Of a stretch of DNA of 64,000 bases, positions 40,101 to 55,100 are shown piece by piece (within the stretch, counting starts at the first letter, position 1; each line of letters opens with the position of its first letter). The position numbers and the translations under genes were made by a program. The notes under the pieces are model-generated. The model was not told where the DNA came from. It made no database searches and was given only the letters and a program-made list of their open reading frames with translations. Origin of the DNA: Sebastes aleutianus (taxonomy: Eukaryota; Chordata; Actinopteri; Perciformes; Sebastidae); NCBI GenBank assembly GCA_916700875.1, contig CAKAKS010000038.1, positions 17,696,326 through 17,760,325 of the forward strand, in the 5' to 3' direction.

Positions 40101-43100
40101 CTTGACAAATCTCCCTTTAAAGTAGCGTACATTTTGAACAGATAAAAAATGTGTGATTAATTTGCCATTAATCACGATTAACTATGGACAATCATGCAAT
40201 TAATCGCGATTAAATATTTTAATCGATTGACAGCCCTAATTTTTACCATAAACAAATGAGGTTTAGACAAATGGGAGGCACTTTAGAATTTGATATTTTT
40301 CATTCTGTTTATCAGAGAATACATTTCCCATAAGCCCTTTGACTTCCCATTTTAAACCTTTGCTACAGAAGCAAATTTTCTGAAAATAAAAATGTAAAAG
40401 CCAAACTGGTGACACACAGTATAAATGATGATTTAATGATGATTTTCAAAACTATACTTACAACATACAGTAATTGTCATAATTGCCAGTTTTTCGTAAT
40501 GTACAATAACTGTTATGTAATCACAGGCTGGTTGATTCTGCGTGTACGTGTGTTATCAGGATTGTCCATAACAGTGCGTGTTGTTGCAGGTTTGTGATTG
40601 GCCGAGAGCGTCCGGGCCAGCAGAGTGAGGTGGCCACACTCATCCAGCAGACCCTGGAGCAAGAGAGGAGACAGAGAGAGCTGCTGGAGCAGCAGTACGC
40701 CCAGTACGATGCTGATGATGACGAGGTAATGACCACACACAACCCCGGCCACTGTACTGGGTGTCCTGGAGGTGCAATAAAGGATTGTGTATACATACAT
40801 ATGACATCATAGTGTGGATCTTAAATTCTTTCCAATGTGCAAACAGGGTAAGATGCCCCCCTTAACAAAAGTAAGATTATCTTATATTAATGAAGCTCAT
40901 TATATCTACATTTACATGAAGTTCATCCGCTGTCAGTACACATACTTCTTATACATGACACTACAGTGGAAAATTGAGGCTTCTAGTTGTCACTTAATGT
41001 AAATCAGCTCCCTTCTCATGACAGTTGACTGGAAGTTTTAGCTCATTAAGTCCATAAAACTGACTGACAGTGGGCTTTGATGCTGGCACACTAAAAACAC
41101 ACTCTCACAAACACACACACTTAGCATGTGAGGTTCAGTCCTAGAAAGCATCACTCAGCGTTTCCCCCCTCTGCTGCTTACTCGCAGCACGTTTAATCCT
41201 CCAGACACTGAGCTCATGGCCCTGCAACTCATGCTATCTGCATGTGTGTGTGCCCTGGAGACACACTCACACTGTATATACACGTGTAATCACACACTGA
41301 AGTAACATAAATCAATGCATAGTGCATCCTCACTAACACACACAGGAACGTCTGCACTCATGCGTAGATTTACATGCAGACACACACACTCACTCTTTCC
41401 TCGGTCATCATCGGTGTTGTTTGAGGTCTTTCATATCCTGGTGGATTGAGAGCCTTCATGCATAAGAAACTCCTCGCCAGGCCCTGGAAGCTGATCCCAG
41501 CGCTCCCATAATCACAGCCCCATACACATGTGACACTGTCAGCCCCTATTAAAGCTCCTATAGAGAGTTGAGAATTCTGCCATTAGCGACGACTTCACTG
41601 CTTTGCAGAGTCTGATTCAAACTAGGGCTGCCAATTGATTCAAATATTTAATCGTGATTAATCGCATGATTGTCCATGATTAATCGCGATGAATCGCAAA
41701 TTAGCTGTTCAAAATGTACCTTAAAGGGAGATTTGTCAAGTATTTGATACTTGTATCAACATGGGAGTAGACAAATATGCTTGCTTTATGCAAATGTATG
41801 TATATATTTATTATTGGGAATCAATTAACAACACAAAACCATGATAAATATTGTCCAGAAACCCTCAAAGGTACTGCATTTAGCATAAAATATGCTTAAA
41901 TCATAACATGGCAAACTCAAGCCCAACAGGCAACAACAGCAGTCAGTGTGTCAGTGTGCTGACTTGACTATGACTTGCCCCAAAACTGCATGTGATTATC
42001 ATAAAGTGGGCATGTCTGTAAAGGGGAGACTCGTGGGTACCCATAGAACCCATTTTCATTCACATACCTTGAGGTCAGAGGTCAAGAGACCCCTTTGAAA
42101 ATGGCCACGCCAGTTTTTCCTCGCCAAAATTTAGCTTAACTTTGTAGCGTTATTTAGCCTCCTTCACGACAAGCTAGTATGACATGGTTGGTACCAATGG
42201 ATTCCTTAGGTTTCTAGTTTTATATGATGCCAGTATCCTCTCTAGCATTAAAACTGAGCCCGCTACAACCTCTGAAAGATCGATTGCGTTAATGCGTGAA
42301 AGAAATTAGTGGCGTTACAGCCTTAATTTAAACATGCAAGAAACCTCCCGCCTTCCGCTTTCCTTCGGTTGTCTGTCATCATTTCAGATCTATAATGAAA
42401 ATCAAAATAAACTTAGGAGAGTTTTTTTATTTGACCGAACACCCTGTGCTACAGATGCCCTGAAGGGCACATAAACATGAGAATGGTGATTGTATTAAAA
42501 TTGTTAATCCATACATAGATTATTAACCGCTGTAAAAACACACTTGAATTCTGCCACCGTTGGGCACCGGGCCTTCCATAACTCCCTACGTAACTGCCGA
42601 TAGGGTAAACAGTTACAAAACCATTACAAAGATCTATTGGGCAATAAAAAGGAACTCATCAATATTAATATCTCTATAAATATTAGAACGAGTTCTCACC
42701 GAGGGAGGTGGGGAGAGAGGTTATTTCTCACTGTGATTGCCGCTTGGGTTGATCTGACAGACAGCTCTTTATTGGTGCTGGGGCTCCCGTCCCAAGAGGA
42801 AGAGATGCTCCTTCAGTTAGCAATAGACATCCAACACACACACACATGACAGTCCATTTGTGGGTTTGATTATATGTAATCTAACACACATGCATGCCCA
42901 TCTGTCAGCAGTTAAATGCCACATGGGAAAAGCATGGAGACACACACACAATACTAAATATGTAAGTCTAACAATTCCCATATTCACTTTCGTTGCTACT
43001 TTTCTTGATATGATTGGAAATTAAATTAATTAGGGGTTTGATCCTTTGGCTCTGGGAAATTGTGGCCGTCATTTTTATGATATTTTATAAACAGTAAATT

Positions 43101-46100
43101 AAAGAAAAATAGTCTACACAACAATCATTCATGAAAATAACCATTAGTTGCAATCCTTGATGGAGATACTTGCTGGGTTTTTATATGTATAATGTAGAAA
43201 CAAATGTGAAGAGGCACATTGTTCCACTGAAGTCAACAAAAAGTAACACATCAATCAAGAATGAATAAAAACCAGCTGATTTGCGCCACCATGCTGACAG
43301 ATCTATTCATGCCAGCACCAACATGGAGATACATGAACACACGTCTACACACACCACGTTTACATCATATGTGGATGGACGTTTGCAGAATTGGTGATTT
43401 AGCACTACATACATAAATTTGGGGTTTCATTATCTTGAACAATGGATTTTGGCTGATGAAAGGCATTCATTTTATTTGCTTATTCAGGCTCTTCTGTATT
43501 ATTTAGCTATATCAAGTCAGTTATATCAGAGCTTTCAGAGAAAATTGAGTTCCCCAATCGTAATGACGACTTGGATGTTGACATGGATGGTATAATCTTT
43601 ATTTAACTAGGAGGTCACATTGAGATTAAAACCTCTTTTACAAGTGAGACCTAGACAAGACAGGTCAAATAGCAGCATCCACAAGACAACAACATTGAAT
43701 CACAGCAGCAACAATAGGTACGACAAAATACATTACATCATACAGTGCATTAACAAGGCAACATGTTGGTCATGTGTTTGTTATTTAATTGAAGCTACTG
43801 CAGCTAGCAGTGAATGGTAATTAGTGACATGGTATTTATGGTTGCTCCCATATGACATGAAATGTCAAATAGTTTTTTTAGTTTATTGACTTAAATTTTA
43901 AAATAAAAAAATATTAAATACAACTGTAAGTAATCAAATCAAAACATTAACTCCAATACAACTAGAGCTGCAACAATTAATTGATTAGTTGTCTTAATCG
44001 ACAATTATTTTGATAATCAATTAATCGGTTTGAGTAATTTTTTAAGAAAAGAAAGTCAAAATTCTCTGATTTCAGCTTCTTAAATGTGAATATTTTCTGT
44101 TTTCTTTACTCCTCTGTGACGGTAAACTGAATATCTTTGAGTTGTGGACAAAACAAGACATTTGAGGACGTCATCTTGGGCTTTGGGAAACACTGATGGA
44201 CATTTTTCACCATTTTCTGACATTTTATAGATCAAACAACTAATTGATTAATCGATAAAATAATAATGAGAGAATGATAATCAAAATAATCATTAGCTGC
44301 AGCCCTATCGTACATATACACTATACAATATACTGTATATACTAAGTCAAAGCTGTGCACAGTGGATCACGTGCACTCTCCCTCCAGTCAAAGGAGCAGT
44401 CACAGCCCTTTCCTCCAGTGACTGACAGTCATTATGCCAACTTCCTCCTCATATAGACATTCAATGAGCAGATCATCACACACTCTGAACTACAGCAAGA
44501 TTTCTCCTTAAATCGTCCCCTTCCTCTCCTGATTCTCTATGCATGTGGGAGGAGGTGATGCATTTATCATATGCAAATTGGTGTTTGACTTTCCTGCCAT
44601 GTGTTCAGTGGTTAACTCCACCTTCAGTGAATGGGACCTTGATGCAGGATGCTGGTACCATGGCAACAAGCATGCCTATTATGGAAATGGGACTCTATAT
44701 TGGTCATGCATGCAAACAAATCAGGCCTGAGCTCTGTTATCTGGGTGGGAGATAGATGGAGGCAACTGCAGGGGACGAGATGAGGAGAAGATAAAGGCCG
44801 AGATGATGAGACAGGAGATGAGACTATGTGTGTGTGCATGTGTGCTACATGCGTGTGAAAGATCAAGACAGAAGATAAGTAACGAGGGAAAGATAGATTT
44901 TAGATGGACTAGACCAGATGGAGACACAGACAGAGTGGTGACATGAATATTTACATGTAGATGATAAGATATATGCATCAACTTGGTCTGATTGATAGGA
45001 AGAGAGATAGGATATGATGTTAAAAGGGAGGCCGGAGCCGTTTTCACATAAGAGCTCCTCTGGAAATATCAGGCTCTGTTGATGATCAGCCAAAGAGTGA
45101 ATCAACCAATCCATTTAGATCCAATGCCTAATGGCCAACATTCATCATAGGTTATTTTGAGAGCTGGAGAAAAGAAAAACTGCCTAGAATACATTCAGCA
45201 TAATGGCCTGCATTAATGTCAATCCAAAATATGTTGACAAATGGTGACTTTTATTAGTCAGAAATTGTCTTTATAAATCCTAGAGATTGCTAACATCTAG
45301 AACTGGCTCTATTAGAGCCACTATTACAGGCTCAAACCTCAGTAGTTTACTCTCCTTACACATGAGGCGAGATGGTGACTAATGTTTAAGATAAGATAAT
45401 AAAAAGTGACATTGACATTTGGCCAGCAGCCTACAACTTATCTCTATAGAAATGGCCGACCGGGCTGTCAAACCAATTTAAGTTTTCTTACCTCATTCTT
45501 ATGTAACTGGTAGCATTAAAATAGCATTAGTACTTATGCAAAAATAGAAAGTGAAAAAAAGGGTGGCATGAGGAAAATGGGTAGGAGTTTCTGGAAGTGC
45601 TTGACACGCAATGGGATGCACTGTGACTGGTGTAGCTCTGAGGAGAGATTGGAGATAGATGAAAGAAGACTGACAGGTGACAAATGGATGCTGCTGCTGC
45701 AGTTGGACAGCTGGTTATCTGACTGGGTGGTTTCTCTGTGCAGGCTGTTTTGCAGCCTGTTGACTCCATATTGAAGGTTGAGCACTTATACAGTAGTTCG
45801 TTCTGCTGGTCGGTCGACAAAAGCGGGCTTTTCATTTCTTGTCGGTGACAAGAAAATGACAACTGTCGCTTACAGATTTTATCAACTGTAACTGGCTAGC
45901 AGTTAATTAAATAATCATACTCCATGGGTAGGTTAACTTTAACTTTCAGCTGATTCATTTTAAAACAATAATCTTGTAAAAGAGGTCATGTTAGACGTAT
46001 GCATGCGCGACTTCAAGAGCCACAGTCCTAGACGTACGCACGCGCCAGTTTAAACGACAACAGATGAAAATGGTGGTACAGCGAACAGTACTGTGCGTCA

Positions 46101-49100
46101 GACACTATGTGTACTGTTCTGTAGATTAATATAATTATTATTATATGTGTGTGTATGTGTGTATCTATCTGTATGTGTGTGTAACACAGACAGTAGTCTA
46201 TGGTGTGTAGGCATATAGCTGTTATAGATTGTTTATATTGATAAAAAAAAATCCTTCATTTAATACAATAAACACAACTTTTATTTAATAAAAAGATAGA
46301 AATGTGGACTATTGTTTTAATAATGCTGGCAGCCTTGATAAGAGTTGCAAATATACATCAGTTTTGGATGTATCTTTGGAACTCCATCCATACGTCTGTG
46401 GTTCTGTTACTGGTACATGCATACGTCTAAATCTGGGGGTCTGCGGGGCTCTCCGGCTCTGCAGGGCGATAATATTGGAAATGTCTCTCGTTGCCAAGTC
46501 GTAGCTAAGGTTCGTCCTATTTACTGGAGCAGTGAACAACGTTTCCATTGCATTAGAATCTAATGCGATGGTAATGATTGTTCCAGGTATTAGCAATCCC
46601 TCAGGCGTTACCAGGGAAACGGAGTTATGGCTTGTTAAAAACTTTAGATTTTGGTTGCAAAACGCCTGAAAATATAAATAAATGGTCTTCATTTTTTTTT
46701 ATTTTGGCAAGTGACCATGGTATAAGCAGGATAATGCCCTTTAAGGTGTCATAATTAGGAATTAATGGACGATTATTAAGTTTTATCCAGAATCCTCAAA
46801 GACTCTTATAACCATCTGGTCTGCTGCACCATAAAAGAAGCTTTTCCTAATCCAAACAAAGATGGTAGCCAGAAATTAGGCCTACTTTCTCCTTACTGAA
46901 TTTGTACAATGTGAGCCAAAACAAAACATTTTATCATCAGTGGTATTGGTAGGCTATATATTGATGCTTCTTTCCAATATTTTATATTTTCATACAAAAC
47001 TACGCACTAATATTTTGTACGGATTTTACAAAAAGAGCAAAGACAAATCATCATTTCCAGCTACCTGGATTAGGAAATACAAGAGAAAGTAGATGTCACT
47101 CACATCTATTCAATGTGTTGTTTGTATGAAGTGTATCTACAGAAAAGTGGACTACATGACTGACTTTGCGTTTCCTCTTGCAGCAGACAGGGGAGTACGC
47201 CACAGACGACGAGGAGGGGGGTACAACGGTGGCAGGCGAGGACAAGAGCATCGAGGTGTTTGACTTGCCAGAGTCAGAGGACATCTTGTCTCCCTCGGAG
47301 TTAGACGCCAATAAACTCTACCAGAAGTTCAGAGAGGTGAACTCAGATACTTTCTATAGTTCAGTCCCCACTCTTTGAATGTGAAGATTACACAACTGAT
47401 CGGAGCCCACCACATTTTTCTCTGTCAGTTCTTTGAAGAATGCATTTAAAATAATAGATATACCCACACACCCACTAGAATAACTTAGCCACAGAAAAAA
47501 AAGGTAATTCAATGAAACAACAAAAGATAGCAACACAATGGAGTCTAGCGCTGCTGCTTTACTTGGCAGAGTTTTGTCAAGATCTAAGATCCGCTTATCC
47601 TCCCTAATTCCTAATCTGGATGATTAGAAGTGAGAATACAATAGCGATGTAAAACCTATGCCCATTATATCTCTAATTACCCATGTTGGATTAAAACCCA
47701 CAGATGAGGGGAAAGAGCTAACACTTTAAACCTGTTCTTAAATCAATTTGTATTATGATCTTGGCAACTCTTCACACGACCGGCCTCTGAGAATAGAAAC
47801 CCATTTAGTTGAACTTTTGCTTCCTTCGCTATCAATGAACTCGCCTTAAAAACTACAGCTATAAAATGGAAACATGAATTCACTGGTCGTTAACTCATTT
47901 CTTCTTCTTCTTTCTCTGATATTGATTGAACACTCCAGCGCTGCTTTTGGCACCATAACACTTGAGCCTTTCTGTAGACTGCCACAATAGCTGTATGACA
48001 CATTTAACAAATGGCTTCAGCTGCACTGCACACACCGCAGGGGATATCGAGTGAAACTATAATGCAATCCCTGGTCACAGGGAATGTATACATTTGTCCC
48101 AGTTTCTCATTTTCTCTGTATCTTGACCCCTGTCTCCCACAGGGCAACTTTTACCTTTTCCGTTTAAAGGGCTCTCCCATTTCCCACTTCTTCCTTTTCT
48201 TTCTTTGCTGCCTTTTTACGCACGTAAAGAAAAAAAGAAGCCCGGCAGACTGGGAAATAAGCCCTTTTAAAAAAATATTAAAAAGAAGATGTGATAGTAA
48301 AAATGTTTGTAGTTGTTGCAACAAAGTTCAACAGAGAAAGTTTTATTCACATCTTCTTCTTAATGTCCTTTTTAAAAAATATTATTCCCTACCAGGCTGC
48401 GGTTCAAGTCCATTTACTTACTGATGATGTTTTGAACTATGTTTTGGAGCCAGGAGTAATTGTTAATGCCTCAGTCAACACAGACGCTGCATTGACTGAT
48501 TTACTCACCGTCTTCTAGGCGCACACACACCACTAAATGCTCTTTTTAAATCCCAGTCTTAGTTAGCTCACCTCAGGTAGACACCGCATTTCACATTAGA
48601 AACTGTTAATTAATGCTCAACAAAACTTGGTCTAATCATCAGTGGATGTAAAATAAAACTAAGATGGTATTAACATAATCAGCATTGTGACATGCCCTGA
48701 ATTTAGTATGGTATTTATGTTGTGCATCGATTTTTCCAAGCATTTGACCAAATTTCAAATTTGCATTTTGGAGCAATTTTTCATAAGTCATTGCTTAATC
48801 TCTGTAGCACGTTGCGTGGCCGAACATTGTTCAAACTCACAGATCCTATACAAATATGCCCTGCTGAGCTGTGAGGAATTGTGTAATAATATAATATTGC
48901 CAATGCATCTAGAATATTTTTATTAGCTATAACAGTTTAACCATAAGAAACATGGCACTCAGTTTTAAGGATCATAAAGCGTCAATTAGTGTTGGAACAA
49001 GCAGATACAGACTTTAACCCCCTTTACACCAGTAAAATTATGTTCTAACTGTACATTTACTTATGTGATATTTTAAAGGATAGGTTCACGTTTTTTCAAA

Positions 49101-52100
49101 TCTGTCTCAGCAATACTGACATGTCCATACATAAATACAGTGATAGCTATAATCATTCCTCCTGTTCATACTGGACATTAATAGATGCCCTCCTAACATG
49201 CTTCCAATAGAAGTGATGGTATCTGTCAAAGTTACAGTCTTACGAGGACAGATTCCCTCTTTTTGTTTCCCCAGACTAAAAAGATACCGATTTGATTTGT
49301 CTAACTCAAACTTTTGAAGCCTCACGAGGTCTGTGGATTTTGTCCCCCAACTCTTACATTGGAGGTGAATTAGGAGGCGAACTCCTTACAGCCGGTAAAG
49401 AACAAAAAGCTGGAACGGTTGTACATAATGCACATTAGGACAGACTCTGTGTGTACCTATCCTTTAATGTGGAAGAAAAATCAGGCTTCAAAGTTGTAAA
49501 AGAAAGGACCTTCGTTAGTATTGTTACACTTTCCCATAGCTCCCCATGTCCCTCCTTCTCCTTTTCTCTATTTCTGCCTCATTTACTACTGTGGCTCTCA
49601 TTCGCTCCCATTTCCACATCTCTTGTTCCATATCCACTTCTTTCTCTCCATCTCCTCTTCTCTCTTATTTCTGCTCTATCATTATCCCTCTCTGAGTCTG
49701 CCTGTAAATGACTGCTCCTCTCAACTTCCATGCATAACTCCTTTGTCGCTCTCTCTCCATTTCCAACTCCATCCATCTAAACGTGTTAGACTTCAGAACA
49801 TAACGAGCCTTTTTGTCTCAAAATCTCATCCGTTTTTTAACAGTTTTAGACATTACATTGAGGAAAAAAATTAAATTTTCTTATAAACGCTTTTTTTTTC
49901 TTTTGTAAAAATGTGTGAATTTTTTAGATGTAATGCTTCTCTGTTTATCTCCCTCTCGCCTCTCCTCTGAGAGTGTGTGTCAGCGCTGGAGCCGGGATGC
50001 TGTCAGGGGAGGACAGGGACGGCTGCCTCCGTCCGTCATACTGTATCGACAGCAGAGAGAGGCTGCGCAGCCATGCATTTGATCATCTGACCGCCCTCTC
50101 TTTTTTCTCCTCTGCCTCCAACAGCTCCAGATCAAACACACAGTGACCGAGGCCGAGATCCAGAAGCTCAAAAACAAGGTAAGAGATTAGAACTGTCAGA
50201 GCGCGGGCCGGTTTGTGGGTGAAAAAGTTTGTCTTAGAGTTCAAGCAATTTGTGAATGGATGTGGAACTAATGTCAGCACAACAGGGGGGTGAGGGTTCA
50301 GGTTTGGTGGGAAAGCTTTAAGAATAGATTTTGTTTAGAAATAGGAAGCAGATTATTTTACTAAAACAGTGGCTATTAAGGAATCTGGTCAAGCTTCTTG
50401 TAAGAGGCTGCAATATTTGCCTTTACAAATTTTAAGTAAGAAAATGAGAGAACCTTGTAGAGCTTCTGTTTATTTCTAAAAGCTCTGTGCATTTGCATAT
50501 GGGTGTATGTTTACCTATAAACACATCTGAAGTGTATAATTGATATGCTCCGTCAAATGTTAATAGCCTAATTTGATTCATTCCTAAATGAATGTGCTGA
50601 GATGATATGATTAAACTCATCAGATAAGTGGTGCCTAAAAAGCTTTTTTGTTTTAGCAGTAAGAGTAGATCCACTTTTACAGAGAAATAAATTAATGCGA
50701 TTTGTGCTCTGAATACAGACTTTGCTCTAAAAAAGGCTCAGCTTTGACTAGCTTTGTGTGATGTCATTCCCAGTTTTGAAAATCTGGGTCTGTTTTTGGT
50801 CTCATTGCATGTTTTCATGTAGTTGCAGACAGTAAAAATACAACTACTAATGCTTTGGTATTAGGGACAAACTGTAATAGATGGTAAATTATGAAAGCTT
50901 TTATTCCCAAAATAAAAAAACACTGCTTAGGTTTCCTTGCTCAGTATTAGTAAAATGTACTCTCCTATTAACAGTTGCCATGTTGTGTCTAAAGTTTTTT
51001 TTGTCCCATTCCAGTTGGCGTCTGTGGAGAGGGAGAAGCAGCGCTGGGAGAAGGAGAAGAGCCAGCTGAAGGCCAGCATCGAGGAAAACAAGGAGAGGAT
51101 GTTGAAGCTGGAGAGCTACTGGATCGAAGCGCAGACTCTCTGCCACACGGTCAATGAGCACCTGAAGGAAGCCCAGGCCCAGTACCAAACTCTGGAGAAG
51201 AAGTACAACAAGGCCAAGAAACTCATCAAAGACTTCCAGCAGAAGTAAGTAAATCTGGGTTAAACTGGAGGGAGGGATATATTCTGAATATGGAAGATTG
51301 TTGCGAGGCTTTTCAAACTTTTTATCTGTCGAGAAATCACAGTTAGATGAGGAGTTTTACCACAATTTGACCTCAGTTAAGCTGCATTTCTGTTGTTGGT
51401 TCAGTTTGAAAATATATGATTATCTACAGTACTACGGGAACAACGGAGGTGGGATTAGAAGAACCCAAAGCTACTATAACTAATCCAGCATTCTCTTATT
51501 GAGGTAACTTGAAATGTATTTACTCGTCTTGTTGGTAGAGGACCACAGAAAGTCCCCAGACCTTACTTTAAACACCACTGGCCTAAACAATGCCAACAGA
51601 AGTGATTAAAGACAATGTAAACCTGGAATTATTTGGTAAAATGCATCAGGATTTACTAACTTGTAATACAAAAAACAATTGCCTTGATGTAAGTTATCGA
51701 CTGGGGAAGTTTCAGGGTGATATCTATTATTTTATTTTTTTTACCGTAATCACCTGTAGCATCTTGTATGTGTTATGTAGGGAATTTTACAACACAAATC
51801 TTTTAAGGCTGTTTTTTCAAAATGATTTTTTTCTCATACTCTGAGCCAGAAATCTCCATTTCAGTAGCACTTACATACACCGAGCTTTCCAGTTTAATTC
51901 CTGTCTATTTTCTGAAGGTTTTTACAAAGGGGTTTGTTCATTAATCATTCATAGCCTGATTTATAGGACATTTTATTCCTAAAAACATGGCAAAATTATT
52001 TTTTTTTCTGGCTGTTGACAGCATTTTCTGAGTTGTGTTGTGATATCTAAAATCCTGTGACTCTAAGATAAGATGAGACAAGATAAGATATACTTTATTG

Positions 52101-55100
52101 TCCCAAGGGGAAGTTTAGCTCGAGCAATAGTGCTGCACACAGCTTAAAACCATACATATCCAACAAGACACAGTAGAAAAACATGTTAAATATTGCACAT
52201 TCCCTGAGAAAACTATATATAAATAATAAATAAATATATATCAAATACTATGTCAACAAAATTAAATAAAAAAATTTAAACTGGCTTTATCCAATGTTCA
52301 GATTTCAGTTGGGAATGTATGCAAATTAGCACATATTTGATAAAAGAATGCATTTGCATGCAGAATTGCAGAATCATTTGCATGTTTAAACATAACATTT
52401 CAGAAAACTTGTAATACAAAAAATGTCTTAATGTAAGTCATCAACTGAGGAAGTTTCATGGTGATATCTATTAGAAGAAAATTACATAATTCAAAACAAA
52501 ATGAGAAAAAATAACAATATTAATAAATAAATAACATGACCATTAAAGATAATAAATAAGAAACTGGGATGGACATTTTTCACTATTTTCTGACATTTTA
52601 TAGACCAAACGATTCATTGATTGATCTAGAAAATAATCAGCAGGTTAATCGATAATGAAGATAATCATTAGTTGCAGCACTAATCTAGAGCCAGTGTGTC
52701 GGTTTGTCCGTTCCTGGCTGCTGTAGAATCATGGCGGACTCCGTGAAGAGGACTCGCTTCCTATGTAGATATGAAGGGCTCATTCTAAGCTAACGAAAAC
52801 ACAACGATTCAGGTGATTATACACTAATGAAAACATAGTTATGAATACTATGTATATTCCATTTCTGCTAATAGCCTCTCCTAAATCCTACGAGCTTGAC
52901 CTTTAACAGCCTGAAATGAAACATTTCTATTATAACTGCTTCACTTGAATCATTTCTTAAACGAGGGAGTTGAATCAATCCTGTCATTAAACGTACGTTT
53001 TAATAAATCATTTTAAATTGCTTCCTTCATTATTCCTTTTTACAGCTTCTCTTGCTTCGATGAACAGAAACGAGATCATCTACTGTGTTTCCATCTGTGA
53101 TGCAGAGCGCTTCTTTTTATAGCCAGAGTCTTATCCCATTTCAACAGTAAGAGCCAAGTCTCCATTCCCATTCAGCGCAAGCTCTCCTGCTTTTTCAGTG
53201 CGTTGATCTCTTTGGTCAGTCCCATCACAACCTCTCCTGCTCAGCTCCAGTCTGACTGCCTCTAATTGGCTCTGGCCCTGTAGGCCAACTGGAAGCTAAC
53301 TGATGAAACAAACTCTCCATGCTGATCTGTGGCGGAGGACTGAGCTGCAAAAGGAGAGACGGGGAGCTCACAGACCAAGGGCAAAGCAGGCATGAGGAAA
53401 TGGATGAATTTAGTGTTCTTAGGGATGGAAACGTATGTGTGTTTTTTGTAGTTGTAGATAATGTGTTGTGTGTGTGTGTGTTCACTGTGAGCAGCAGCAT
53501 CGGAGCAAAGTCACACTGACATCCTAAAACAGCCTCGGCTCCCTTATCGCCACAGCTGAGCGAGAGGCAGGCGCTTTCACACATGGTGCACACAGACACA
53601 CATAAATGTATCTTGTTTTCCCGTGTTAGCACACACCTACTCACTACATTACGATCTGCCCTCCCTCTCGTCTCTCCAGAGAGGTGGAGTTTATCCAGAA
53701 GGAGGATGCGGAGAGGAGGCGGCTGGAGGATGCTGAGAAAGCTCACCTGGCTGAGATCCAGGGACTGCAAGTCAGGGTAAACCAGATATTTTTTTAAGTT
53801 GACTCCGTCTTTTTCTCACCTCCATCTGTCCATGTATGCCTCTCTTTAGTTGTTCTGTGTCTGCACAATTCTGCACATTTGCCTATTTGCCTAGTATTTA
53901 ACATGTGTATATGTTTTCAATAACACTTGCATAAAATTACTTTGTGATCTATCAAACGTTTATCTCCTCGAAATAACTTGTTTACCTGTTCGAGATAATA
54001 TAAGGTGATGCAGAAATGGCAGTAAAAAATGGTCAGGAACGTTCATTTACGCACAAAAAGAACAGAAACAGCACTCCATCACTACTGCTTTTGCTCTACA
54101 ATGCAGTACATCTGTGCCACTTGTGCCACATAAACAGATTTTCTCCTCCTTGGACAGTGACCTCGGATGGACTCGGTGTCCAGGGGCCTGTTTTTTGGTT
54201 CTATTGTCAAACTCTGTATTGATTTTCCGCTTTCCTAGTCATAAAACATGACAGTTGTGTTGTTTTCTGCTCAAGTCTCAGGCCATGCCCCTCAGTTGAA
54301 TGGGCAGTCAACCCGACTGTCCCCTGCAATTATTCTGCACAGTGAGCACTCATTCTCCCACTGCACCGCATTGTAAAGGCTGAATGGTGAAGTGTGGCAC
54401 AAGAAAGTGGTGGAAAAACAGTATAATCTGGAATTTAAGCCGACAGCGAGACATGAGAGTCACGCTTTAACTGACTTCACTTGTGCTTTTCATGCGCACC
54501 ACGCCAACACCTGTAAGACGTTTTTCAAATGGAATCAAAAGATGAGTTATGTGCTCCTCATCATGTAGGCCGTTTATTTTCAGTGTTTTAAAGCGGCTGT
54601 TTTGACAGTTAAATGCCTGCCTCTGATTAACATTGATCGGTTCCTCTCCCTCTACAGATTGCAACATTAGAGTCGGAGCTAATGCAGCTGATGAAGCAGA
54701 ACGGCATCCAGGTCAACAACAACAACAGCAACAGTGCGGAGAGGCTCGGCGCTCAGCAGCTCAGCCCTAAAAGAGCTGCAGCACAAGCCAGAGGTGTGTT
54801 TGTGAGGGGACTGGTCTCTGCCAGGATCATTATTATGATATTGATTTAAAGGAGTAGTTTTATACGTTGGGAAACATTCACTTTGTTGCTGAGAGTTAGG
54901 TGAGCAGATCGATGCCACTCTCATGTCTGTCATTAAACAAATGAAACATGTTAGTTATTGAGCTGTGGAGCTGCATATCAACAGCTAAGCTAACAGTCCT
55001 TTGGCTCTAGTTTCATATTGAATGGACAAACATGAGAGTAGTGCCAATTTTTCCATATAACTCTCAGCAAGAAAATGAATAAGTGTGTTTCCTAAAATGT

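Larger units (their letters stand above)
32703..40589 (+). other. ppp1r9a: Intron 4 (7.9 kb)
   Basis: It holds two hAT-like MITEs with perfect 8-bp target duplications (32769-33469 and 34567-35098), a long CA tract (34115-34184), a reverse copy of the about 600-bp interspersed repeat (37690-38300) and the upstream member of the inverted MITE pair (39469-40238). 35110-37680 and 38300-39460 hold only unique-looking AT-rich sequence. Confidence 0.8.
40726..47183 (+). other. ppp1r9a: Intron 5 (6.5 kb)
   Basis: It contains the downstream member of the inverted MITE pair (41623-42325), an interspersed repeat (43582-43720) and a TAGAGCTGC-type MITE (43963-44307). The rest (42350-43560 and 44320-47160) shows no coding or RNA gene that I can support. 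Confidence 0.8.
51245..53679 (+). other. ppp1r9a: Intron 8 (2.4 kb)
   Basis: It contains a minus-oriented LINE 3' tail (52072-52260) and a composite of two half MITEs (52555-52682 and 52690-52870). The rest looks unique. Confidence 0.8.

Noticed and set aside
53225..53770. 181-residue minus-strand open frame overlapping exon 9
   Set aside because: Antisense shadow of exon 9 plus intron sequence; no domain, and the composition is random.
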